A stretch of 46,446 nt of DNA from a virus, in the IMG/VR virus record IMGVR_UViG_3300035698_016527, positions 1-46,446 of that record; one strand, 5' to 3'. Under the pieces are notes generated by a model. That model was not told the origin of the DNA. It was given only the letters and a program-made list of their open reading frames with translations, and made no database searches. Position numbers and translations under genes: made by a program. Shown piece after piece: positions 26,205-32,515 of the stretch. How positions within the stretch are numbered: position 1 is the stretch's first letter; each line of letters opens with the position of its first letter.

Positions 26205-27046
26205 AAATATGTACGCCTTTCTATGCAAGCGTCTCTGATGAAACGAGAGCTAGTGTAGGTGCGCTACGTGCAGCAGGTATTGATTTACATTGGGAAGCTG
26301 CACGTTCAACATACATAGGCAAGACGCGGAACGCTTGTGTGTCACGTGGACGGCAGACGTATGCGTGGCCTGAGATAGACGCAGGCTACACTCACTTCCT
26401 TCACCTAGACAGCGATATCGCTTTCAGCGTAGAAGACCTCCGCAGGCTACTCTCCCACGACGTACCTATCGTGTCCGGTTCCTATCAGAGCAGGCACAAT
26501 CCGAATCACTCTACAGCAGGATACTGGGACCTGGCTATTGGAGATACAGGCCAGTACCTTCGGATGAATGCTACAGGGTTGCTCGAAGTTGATTGGTGTG
26601 GAGGTGGATTTCTCCTTGTAAAGAGAGAGGTATTTGAGAAGACAGAGCAGCCGTGGTTTCACCACCATCTTGTTACAGTAATTACTCCGGACGATAGAGT
26701 CCACAACATAGAGAGCGGAGAGGACCAAGGATTTTGTGTCAAGGCCGCAGAAACAGGCTACGATATACTAGTAGATTCCGATTGTAAAGTTCAACACCTA
26801 ACAGACCGAGGGAGGTCAAACATGCCAGAGACAAAGATGACACCGAACGTGTCGCAGAAGACTCTCGACATCGACGCTGTCCTAGCAACGGCGCACAAAC
26901 GCTTGCGCCAATCAGCTACTGACTTCGACAAGTTCGGAGACATAGTTGGTCAGCTCATTCAACAGAATGCCGCAGACCAGAAAGAGATCGCAGCGTTGAA
27001 GGAAAAAAACGAATCACTGAAGGTGACAGAAATTAAGGAGCAGTAA
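26183..27046 (+). CDS. GT-A glycosyltransferase with C-terminal coiled-coil extension
   Basis: Residues 1-~205 of the 287-residue product resemble GT-A glycosyltransferases: KICTPFYASVSDETRASVGAL, a DxD metal site in FLHLDSDIAF, an acceptor-side WCGGGFLLVKREVF, and EDQGFCVKAAETGYDILVD with a closing His. Residues ~214-287 are a charged helical segment ending AALKEKNESLKVTEIKEQ. Between the two lies an internal ATG with its own strong ribosome site, so two products are possible. It sits beside the lysis genes and a methyltransferase, away from the main glycan cassette. Donor and acceptor are unknown. Confidence 0.75.
   Translation: MDTVCRIKICTPFYASVSDETRASVGALRAAGIDLHWEAARSTYIGKTRNACVSRGRQTYAWPEIDAGYTHFLHLDSDIAFSVEDLRRLLSHDVPIVSGSYQSRHNPNHSTAGYWDLAIGDTGQYLRMNATGLLEVDWCGGGFLLVKREVFEKTEQPWFHHHLVTVITPDDRVHNIESGEDQGFCVKAAETGYDILVDSDCKVQHLTDRGRSNMPETKMTPNVSQKTLDIDAVLATAHKRLRQSATDFDKFGDIVGQLIQQNAADQKEIAALKEKNESLKVTEIKEQ
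26822..27046 (+). CDS. possible separate 74-aa coiled-coil protein from internal start
   Basis: In frame with the glycosyltransferase, ATG 26822 is preceded by GGGAGG (26810-26815) at a 6-base spacing, stronger than most sites here. Translation from it gives a 74-residue helical, charged protein opening MPETKMTPNVSQKTLDIDAV. Its neighbour is a single-TM protein and then an endolysin candidate, so it may act with the lysis module. There is no stop codon between the two parts, so it may be both the end of the longer protein and an independent product. Confidence 0.5.
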   Translation: MPETKMTPNVSQKTLDIDAVLATAHKRLRQSATDFDKFGDIVGQLIQQNAADQKEIAALKEKNESLKVTEIKEQ

Positions 27047-27348
27047 TGGGAGCATTCCTGATTCACCCACTCACGATAGCACTAGTCGGTGGCTTTTTGG
27101 CTATCAGTATCGCACTTTACAATAGTCACAAGTCAAAGGAGCTACTGAATCATCAGTTTCGTATTGAAGCACAGGTTAAAGCCGAGGATACTATCGCGAG
27201 TAAAGTGAATCAAGTTGATTGTGATTCGCAGGTCGAAAAATGCGCATCACGTTTTGGTAAAGGAGAGGAGCAGTTCAGGAAGATAGAAAGAGCACTCGTC
27301 GCTATCTATGTGAAGCAAGGCGGCACACCCCAGGAGCTTGATTTATGA
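27046..27348 (+). CDS. single-TM membrane protein, possible holin
   Basis: The 100-residue product has one N-terminal transmembrane segment (residues ~7-25, LTIALVGGFLAISIALY) and a charged soluble region with two nearby Cys. Its ATG overlaps the previous stop and its TGA overlaps the ATG of the peptidase. Directly preceding an endolysin candidate is the usual holin place, but a single TM with a long soluble tail also fits a spanin-like or other membrane accessory. Confidence in holin is modest. Confidence 0.5.
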   Translation: MGAFLIHPLTIALVGGFLAISIALYNSHKSKELLNHQFRIEAQVKAEDTIASKVNQVDCDSQVEKCASRFGKGEEQFRKIERALVAIYVKQGGTPQELDL

Positions 27349-27794
27349 GTTACTTCATTCAGCAGATTCCGCTAACTGTAAAGCACGGCAACATGATAGG
27401 AGAGTTCTATCGGCTCACAGACCGCACACGGGCCGTCGTCCTCTTCGTATCCAACCTACTCGTAGGTAAGTATAATCGCATACCTATCTGGACCGAGTTT
27501 GATAGGACACAAGAGCAGCAGGACATATACTATGCGAAGGAGATAGTCGCAGGGAAGTTCGTTGAGGTAGATGGCGCAAAGCACTACAGCCTTAACGGAG
27601 AGCGTCCTACGTATAGTGTTCATCAGTTTCATCGCGGGGCAGATCTATCTCGCAGGAACCTCTCCGATAATATCATCGAACAGATACGCACGTCTGTGAA
27701 TAACGTCTTTCCTTATGGGAAGACTGGACTCAGTACGTGTCTCTTCCATCAACAGTATGGCAAGTCACATCTTCACTTTCAATCGGGGGTGTAA
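27345..27794 (+). CDS. M15-family-like peptidase, probable endolysin
   Basis: The 149-residue product resembles the M15 D-Ala-D-Ala carboxypeptidase/endolysin family. It has FDRTQEQQDIYYAKE (the R-x2-Q-Q helix), a zinc-site segment VHQFHRGADLS that corresponds to S-x-H-x2-G-x-A-x-D, and a closing HLHFQSG that supplies the H-x-H zinc ligands. Length fits small phage M15 enzymes. No signal peptide is present, so it needs a holin, and the upstream TM protein is the candidate. It overlaps neighbours at both ends by a few bases. Confidence 0.7.
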   Translation: MSYFIQQIPLTVKHGNMIGEFYRLTDRTRAVVLFVSNLLVGKYNRIPIWTEFDRTQEQQDIYYAKEIVAGKFVEVDGAKHYSLNGERPTYSVHQFHRGADLSRRNLSDNIIEQIRTSVNNVFPYGKTGLSTCLFHQQYGKSHLHFQSGV

Positions 27795-28408
27795 TGGATA
27801 CGCTCGACAAACTCGCTCTGGAACACAAGACAGATAAGTGTAGTCGTGGGCATGGCTACACAGACGCCTACGATATCCACTTCTCCTGTCTCAGACATGA
27901 TAAGATTCGATTGCTGGAGATAGGCGTCTGGCGTGGTGCATCTCTGCGTATGTGGAACGATTACTTCACCCAGGGGTATATCGTGGGTATAGATAAGACG
28001 CTGTGCACAGTAGAGGGAGAGCGCATCGCCACGGAGATGGGTGACCAGACTGACGCTCTCTTCCTTGCACGTGTAAATCAAAACCACGGACCGTTCGACA
28101 TTATCATAGACGACGGCGGGCATACTATGCGTCAGCAGCAACAGACTGCTGCGGTACTCTTCCCTATGTTAAGCCCTGGTGGTATCTACGTGGTCGAAGA
28201 TTTACATACCTCCTACGATAAGGATTTCCACGACGCGCCGTTGACAACTATCGAGTATATGAAGAGCCTGATTGACGATATCAATTTGAATGGTAAGCGG
28301 GCAAACGGATTAGAAGACCTAACACAGAAGGAAGGTCTGACATATAACGAGCAGCATATCAGCTTCATGTCTGTCTACCGCAGTATCGTCTTCATTGGAA
28401 AGAGGTAA
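27794..28408 (+). CDS. SAM-dependent methyltransferase (macrocin O-methyltransferase-like)
   Basis: The 204-residue product starts at ATG 27794, overlapping the previous TAA. It opens LDKLALEHKTDKCSRGHGYTD, a hallmark of demethylmacrocin/CmcI-like O-methyltransferases that act on sugars. It then has RLLEIGVWRGASLRMW (SAM-binding motif I), IVGIDKTLCTV, FDIIIDDGGHTMRQQQ and SPGGIYVVEDLHTSY (metal and catalytic region). In bacteria such enzymes often decorate surface polysaccharides. Together with the GT-A gene upstream it suggests methylation of a glycan carried by a virion or host surface component. Confidence 0.78.
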   Translation: MDTLDKLALEHKTDKCSRGHGYTDAYDIHFSCLRHDKIRLLEIGVWRGASLRMWNDYFTQGYIVGIDKTLCTVEGERIATEMGDQTDALFLARVNQNHGPFDIIIDDGGHTMRQQQQTAAVLFPMLSPGGIYVVEDLHTSYDKDFHDAPLTTIEYMKSLIDDINLNGKRANGLEDLTQKEGLTYNEQHISFMSVYRSIVFIGKR

Positions 28409-28410
28409 GC

Positions 28411-28887
28411 ATGGGAAGGAAGATTGACCGAGATAACTTCTTCTATTACACAGCGCAGCCTATCGACCAGCAGATAGGAAAGCGTGCCACGAAGGTAACT
28501 GAAGTCTGGAAGTGCTGGTGGTGTTATCGTGGTAAGACCCGTATCATGACCGTCGTAGCAGCCTATCTATATGATGGCGGTTCTATCCCTCGCATCGCTT
28601 GGTCTATCCTCGGTATTACGCCGAGCGGTCCAGGCGACGGTGGGTTCCTTCCCCACGATGTTCTCTTTCGTGCGATGGGTGGGAAGAAACCAAAAGCGTA
28701 TAAAGGCTGCACTGTTACAAATGAGAACGGCAATGCGGTATGCGTACCACGAGTCGAAGCAGACTGGGTTATGTATGAAGGTCTGCGTCGTGGAGGTATT
28801 GCAAAACATCGTTGCAGAATAGCTCACGCGTTCGTGCGTACCTTTGGTCGTTGGCATTGGGGTGGGCCTATGCCCGTTGCTGAATAG
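28411..28887 (+). CDS. DUF1353-like protein
   Basis: The 158-residue product has YDGGSIPRIAWSILGITPSG and PHDVLFRAMG, matching the DUF1353 family of phage proteins (an SIPR loop and a later HDxLY-like segment). Cys pairs occur around KCWWCYRG. DUF1353 genes are common near phage lysis or tail-end genes, and their biochemical role is not established. It is the last gene of the structural block and is followed by a strong terminator. Confidence 0.65.
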   Translation: MGRKIDRDNFFYYTAQPIDQQIGKRATKVTEVWKCWWCYRGKTRIMTVVAAYLYDGGSIPRIAWSILGITPSGPGDGGFLPHDVLFRAMGGKKPKAYKGCTVTNENGNAVCVPRVEADWVMYEGLRRGGIAKHRCRIAHAFVRTFGRWHWGGPMPVAE

Positions 28888-28912
28888 TCCTGCTGTCTTC
28901 TGACAGCCTCCG

Positions 28913-28957
28913 GCGCCTCGCATAGTTTGCCTTTGACTTGCGGGGCGCTTTTATTTA
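28913..28957 (+). terminator. rho-independent terminator of the late operon
   Basis: GCGCCTCGCA (28913-28922) pairs over 10 bp (one G-T) with TGCGGGGCGC (28939-28948), with a 16-base loop and the tail TTTTATTT. Typical plus-strand intrinsic terminator placed 25 bases after the last structural gene. Confidence 0.85.
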
Positions 28958-29116
28958 CACACGGTAGATAGTTATAAAAATGCTATACTCGTACATACCC
29001 TATGTGTATACACCACTACTAATATCTATACATTACTATTTGTAAAGTAAGTTTTATAAAGATACCTAGGGTATGTATTGGTATAGCATTTTTATAACAT
29101 TCTACCATCTGTAAAT
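28953..29116. repeat. long imperfect inverted repeat, 50-base arms
   Basis: Arm 1 (28953-29002) and arm 2 (29067-29116) are reverse complements with few mismatches. The core GTTATAAAAATGCTATAC (28971-28988) matches exactly at 29079-29096, and TACATACCCTA matches again beyond a 3-base mismatch. The 64-base AT-rich spacer holds no gene. It could be a replication origin, a recombination site or a cruciform regulatory element. Arms this long with a long loop are unlike a simple terminator. Confidence 0.75.
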
Positions 29117-29666
29117 AAGCAAGTCTTCGTATAAACCTTTTGCAAAAGTACGTTCCTTTACAAAAAGAATATTACTGACTAGCCAGTATGGTAGAATAAC
29201 CGGACAGAATGGTAGTGCCCTCCCTAGCAAATCGTCATTTAATTGCCCTGCTAACGCATTGATTCTAAAGGGCGTCTATTTAAGGCCCAAAAAAAGTGTT
29301 TCAAATCCCCCTATACCTAATATATCTTTGGGTGTCGGTGGAGATAGGCCGGCAGCTCTTTCTCACTTCCGGATAGCTCAGAGGACACGAACGCCGAAAA
29401 GCAACCTTCTCACAAGCAGCCCGCCGCAAGTACAGCCTTGCAGGCCGCCTGAAATCTTGGAGAAGCAACCCGAGTACGCTAGTAGCTAGTACCTTTGCAA
29501 AAATTCTGGAAGCGCTCTTTGAAATTATCGGCACAAAAGGTTCTATCTACGAGAACCTTCACTCAGCGGACCAAAACGATACGAGAGTCTGCACCACATA
29601 AACTACTTGGAGTTGTCACCGAAAGCCCCGAGAGTGAAAAACCAAAAAGCATAACAGCTTAATAAA
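29117..29666. other. gene-poor control region
   Basis: No convincing protein gene is seen in these ~550 bases. A 76-codon frame at 29259-29489 lacks a ribosome site and has Pro/Ser-rich low-complexity content. The region has the 10-mer ATGGTAGAAT at 29188-29197 (also on the minus strand at 29099-29108), ATGGTAG at 29209-29215, a GCAAG/CTTGC hairpin near 29427-29443, and the hairpin AAGGTTCT/AGAACCTT (29537-29559). It may be an origin, a promoter region or a structured non-coding RNA. I could not fix a promoter with confidence. Confidence 0.5.
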
Positions 29667-29700
29667 AGTAGAGGCACCTCAGACGTGCCTCTACTCTTCT
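29667..29700. terminator. hairpin terminator, stronger on the minus strand
   Basis: AGTAGAGGCAC (29667-29677) pairs perfectly with GTGCCTCTACT (29685-29695) around a 7-base loop. On the plus strand only CTTCT follows. On the minus strand the stem is followed by TTTTATT, so it is a better terminator for leftward transcription and possibly bidirectional. Confidence 0.7.
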
Positions 29701-29777
29701 AACCATGCCAGCGGCGGTTACAAGCCCGCGAGTAAATGGGAGTAGAAGAACTCACAAACTTTAATGGAGGTAGACAA

Positions 29778-30113
29778 ATGAGAGACTCACAATTGGATGC
29801 ATACCTGGTAGAGGACGACGACTTTCACATCACGGGACGCACCACGAATAAAGACTGGGACATCGAGGACATCTTCGAAGAGATAGAAGAAGAGATGAAC
29901 GAGAACGTTGCAGCATTCGTCATGCAGGAAAATACAGAAGTCAAGGTGCTCTGCGTCTACTGTGAAGGCGTAGGCTGCGGACACTGCGATGACCTCGGCT
30001 TAATGGATATAGTAGAAGAAGGAGAGATGCTATCACAGTGGGAGGTAGACAACGTGGCTTTACTTGCAGAGATAGATGCTATGTGTGATGAGGCCATATA
30101 TGAACTATCGTAA
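29778..30113 (+). CDS. small acidic zinc-finger-like protein, 111 aa
   Basis: The first gene of the replication block starts at ATG 29778, 7 bases after GGAGG. An upstream in-frame GTG/ATG-like extension lacks such a site. The 111-residue protein is very acidic. It carries CVYCEGVGCGHCDDLG, a Cys-rich knuckle like the C-x2-C-x-G-x-G repeats of DnaJ zinc fingers. It might bind zinc and a nucleic acid or protein partner. No family is recognised. The next short gene begins inside its 3' end. Confidence 0.65.
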   Translation: MRDSQLDAYLVEDDDFHITGRTTNKDWDIEDIFEEIEEEMNENVAAFVMQENTEVKVLCVYCEGVGCGHCDDLGLMDIVEEGEMLSQWEVDNVALLAEIDAMCDEAIYELS

Positions 30114-30255
30114 GCGTGTGGAACAGATAATCGCAGAACGGTCCAAGCTCAGGTGGCGTAAAGCACATCGATGGGGTAGACGCGCTTTACTCTTGCAAGG
30201 TCTTATTGGTTTTGCGACTGGAGTGATTGCTGTTTTGAATATGCTAGGTATCTAG
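30100..30255 (+). CDS. 51-aa single-TM membrane peptide
   Basis: A 51-residue frame starts at ATG 30100, six bases after GAGG, and overlaps the preceding stop. It begins with a basic amphipathic part (MNYRKRVEQIIAERSKLRWR) and ends in a hydrophobic span LLLQGLIGFATGVIAVLNML, giving a clear positive-inside single-TM topology. It lies at the head of the early operon, where phages often encode small membrane toxins, superinfection-exclusion peptides or host-takeover factors. Its function is not known. Confidence 0.55.
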   Translation: MNYRKRVEQIIAERSKLRWRKAHRWGRRALLLQGLIGFATGVIAVLNMLGI

Positions 30256-30298
30256 GCGAACGCCTACTCCTTTATATACACCCACAGATGGAGGCACG

Positions 30299-30484
30299 AT
30301 GAGTATCAGTATAAAGATACGATGGAAGGAACGCACTGGACATGTTAAGGGCTACGACACGAAGAAGAACCTTGTGTTCAGCGAATCGTTCAGCGCGCCA
30401 ACGCGCAAGGCGTTCAGCACGAAGGTCCAGAAGAAGCTCGAAGAATACGCGGGCGTCGACGCTACAACAGTCGAGACCGCATAG
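30299..30484 (+). CDS. small hypothetical protein, 61 aa
   Basis: The 61-residue basic protein starts 6 bases after GGAGG (ATGGAGGCACG). It begins MSISIKIRWKERTGHVKGYD and looks like a short beta hairpin followed by a helix (TRKAFSTKVQKKLEEYAG). The family is not recognised. It lies directly before the DUF932 gene, with the 28-base gap carrying that gene's ribosome site. Confidence 0.6.
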   Translation: MSISIKIRWKERTGHVKGYDTKKNLVFSESFSAPTRKAFSTKVQKKLEEYAGVDATTVETA

Positions 30485-30512
30485 TTCACTTACAATTTTT
30501 TGGAGGCTACGA

Positions 30513-31562
30513 ATGAAAGCAGGAAGAACACTTACAGCAATCGCAACAGAACTCGACCGGCAGATGAAGACGAAGAAGGATTACGTTGTAAGTACACAGA
30601 TGCTCACGATGAAAGAGAACGGAGAGGTGTCGGGAGGTAACCACAGCTACGCCCTCACACAATACGCTCACAGTCAGGTTGCATCTCGGGTAGGTATTCC
30701 AAAGCAGTACTACGACCGCATGCGTACCGAGGCTCCGAAGCTACTCTCCAGCAATGTCAATCACTGGTTCCATGATAAGCCTGAGAAGAGAATGCTGCGG
30801 ACCTTGGATGGAAACATCCGAGCGTTCCTCTCAGACCGTTACCGCCCTCTCGATAATTACGACCTCGCCGAGGTGGTTCTCCCTGCACTCCAGGATACTG
30901 GTTGTGAAGTAGTCTCTGCGGAAGTCACAGATATTCGCATGTATATCAAGGCCGTGACGCCTCGCATCCAGCAGGAAGTAGGAAAGGGAGACGCAGTGCA
31001 AGCCGGCCTTGTCGTTTCCAACTCTGAGATAGGCGCCGGCTCCTTACGCATTGAACCGCTTGTCTACCGCCTCGTATGTCTTAACGGAATGATAGCAGCT
31101 GACCACGCGATGCGAAAGTATCACGTCGGTCGCCGCTCGCAAGAAGAGCAGGTGAACATGCGGTTCTATTCTGATAGCACAAGGGCTGCTACAGATAAGG
31201 CTTTCTGGCTTCAGGTCAAGGACACAGTTAACGGAGTTCTCTCAGAGGACGGCTTCGCAACGATAGTAGCCTCGATGAAAGGCCTGAAAGATTTCCAGAT
31301 AGACTCCAAGAATACAGATGCGAATAAGGTAGTCGAAGATGTAACTACCAAGCTGTGCATGTCGGATACGGAATCAGGAGGAGTGCTGGACCATCTTATC
31401 AAAGGCGGCGACCTCACAGGTTACGGTGTGATGAATGCGGTAACGCGCATGTCGCAGGACGTAGAAGATTACGACCGCGCCACGGAGCTGGAGAGATGGG
31501 GCGGCATGATGACAGGCTGGTCCATCGCGGAGTGGAAGACAGTCGGACTGGTAAGGAGCTAA
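30513..31562 (+). CDS. DUF932 family protein
   Basis: The 349-residue product starts at ATG 30513 after TTGGAGGCTACG. Features match the DUF932 phage/plasmid family: VGIPKQYYDRMRTEAPKLLS, the mid segment IRAFLSDRYRPLDNYDLAE, GLVVSNSEIGAGSLRIEPLV, and YRLVCLNGMIAADHA. DUF932 proteins are common in phage early regions and conjugative elements, and their role is unknown though often linked to replication or recombination. An in-frame upstream extension of 57 Arg/Ser-rich residues is excluded because it is the shadow of the preceding gene. Confidence 0.78.
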   Translation: MKAGRTLTAIATELDRQMKTKKDYVVSTQMLTMKENGEVSGGNHSYALTQYAHSQVASRVGIPKQYYDRMRTEAPKLLSSNVNHWFHDKPEKRMLRTLDGNIRAFLSDRYRPLDNYDLAEVVLPALQDTGCEVVSAEVTDIRMYIKAVTPRIQQEVGKGDAVQAGLVVSNSEIGAGSLRIEPLVYRLVCLNGMIAADHAMRKYHVGRRSQEEQVNMRFYSDSTRAATDKAFWLQVKDTVNGVLSEDGFATIVASMKGLKDFQIDSKNTDANKVVEDVTTKLCMSDTESGGVLDHLIKGGDLTGYGVMNAVTRMSQDVEDYDRATELERWGGMMTGWSIAEWKTVGLVRS

Positions 31563-32515
31563 TGGCAAAACGGAAGCGCCAAACGCAAACTGTCGCGCAG
31601 ATAATTGAGGAAGGAACCTACATGACTCATGCCGGAGGTGGAAAGCGCAGGCGGAAGAAAGACGACGACCTACTTATCCCAGCGTCGGGTAGCTCGACGA
31701 AACCTTCCAAGCCTACGCCTTCAGACTTCACAGTCACACACGGACGGCATGAAGAGTTCTGTTGGATGATGCACAGTTACACACGCGCTGGAGAATGGAA
31801 GAAGGTCAAAGGATTTCTTACTGGTTGGTGGCGTCAGGTCTACGGCGCGGGTTCTACACTACCAGAAGGAGAGGTCAGGGCATTAGATATCTACGTAATA
31901 ATTCAGTATGAATTGCTAGCACACGGACACGAGGTTGCGGGTATTCCTCTCCCGGCGAGAGTGGCTACCAATCTCACAGCCGCGCGGTCACTGTTGGAGG
32001 ACAGACCGCGTGCTGTTAAGATGTTTACAAAAGGCAGCTCGCAATTATTCGAGTATGAAGCCTGTTCAGAGTTCGGTCAGTATTTCATAAACTTTACAAA
32101 TGAGGAGTCTATCATGGCTGCAAAGAAACGTACAGCAAACACAACCGCAAAGAAGACCGCCACGAAGAAGACAGCAGTGAAGAAGGTTGCGAAGAAGAAG
32201 ACAGCGGAGAAGAAGACAGCAGTGAAGAAGGAACCGGCGAAGAAGACTGCAGCGAAGAAACCTGCAAAGCTGAATACGAAAGCGCGTGAGTCTGCAAAGA
32301 AATCTGAGCCGCGTGTTTCTGCAGGCGGGTACATCTGTGACCTTCTTATCGAGAAGAAGTACACAGACGAACAGCTCACGAAGATGGTTGCGAAGAAGTT
32401 CCCTGACTACGCAGAGAAGTCTTGCGCAAATGCAGGGCCGTTCTACCGCTCCAAGTTGGCCGCGGGTGCTATCAAGCGTCACGGCGTCGTGAAGCTGAAA
32501 GCAATAGAGAAATAG
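31562..32515 (+). CDS. hypothetical protein with histone-H1-like Lys/Ala region
   Basis: The 317-residue product starts at ATG 31562 (AAGGAGCTA upstream), overlapping the DUF932 stop. Residues 1-~50 are basic and disordered. Residues ~55-180 form a compact unknown domain (DFTVTHGRHEEFCWMMHSYT, VKGFLTGWWRQVYGAG). Residues ~187-245 are a Lys/Ala/Thr repeat of the KKTAVKK type, like histone H1 tails. Residues ~255-317 (GGYICDLLIEKKYTDEQLTK) resemble a small helical DNA-binding-like domain. An internal ATG at 32114 has its own ribosome site. It may bind or compact DNA. Confidence 0.6.
   Translation: MAKRKRQTQTVAQIIEEGTYMTHAGGGKRRRKKDDDLLIPASGSSTKPSKPTPSDFTVTHGRHEEFCWMMHSYTRAGEWKKVKGFLTGWWRQVYGAGSTLPEGEVRALDIYVIIQYELLAHGHEVAGIPLPARVATNLTAARSLLEDRPRAVKMFTKGSSQLFEYEACSEFGQYFINFTNEESIMAAKKRTANTTAKKTATKKTAVKKVAKKKTAEKKTAVKKEPAKKTAAKKPAKLNTKARESAKKSEPRVSAGGYICDLLIEKKYTDEQLTKMVAKKFPDYAEKSCANAGPFYRSKLAAGAIKRHGVVKLKAIEK
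32114..32515 (+). CDS. possible separate Lys/Ala-rich DNA-binding protein from internal start
   Basis: ATG 32114 is in frame with the longer gene and preceded by GAGGAG (32101-32106) at 7 bases. From here a 133-residue protein begins MAAKKRTANTTAKKTATKKT, a histone-H1-like tail, followed by the C-terminal helical domain. This looks like a natural gene start, and the upstream domain may be a different ancestral gene fused in frame. Both products could be made. Similar internal starts occur at 26822 and 46175. Confidence 0.5.
   Translation: MAAKKRTANTTAKKTATKKTAVKKVAKKKTAEKKTAVKKEPAKKTAAKKPAKLNTKARESAKKSEPRVSAGGYICDLLIEKKYTDEQLTKMVAKKFPDYAEKSCANAGPFYRSKLAAGAIKRHGVVKLKAIEK

Noticed and set aside
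29298-29311. tRNA T-loop-like TTCAAATCCCC
   Set aside because: The five bases before it do not pair with the C run, and no acceptor stem partner or anticodon arm could be built.
29371-29381. D-arm-like GGATAGCTCAG suggesting a tRNA
   Set aside because: The D stem needs a mismatch, and the next 40 bases give no anticodon stem or T arm.
29259-29489. 76-codon plus-strand frame in the control region
   Set aside because: No ribosome site, Pro/Ser-rich low-complexity translation, and overlap with hairpins. Chance frame is more likely.
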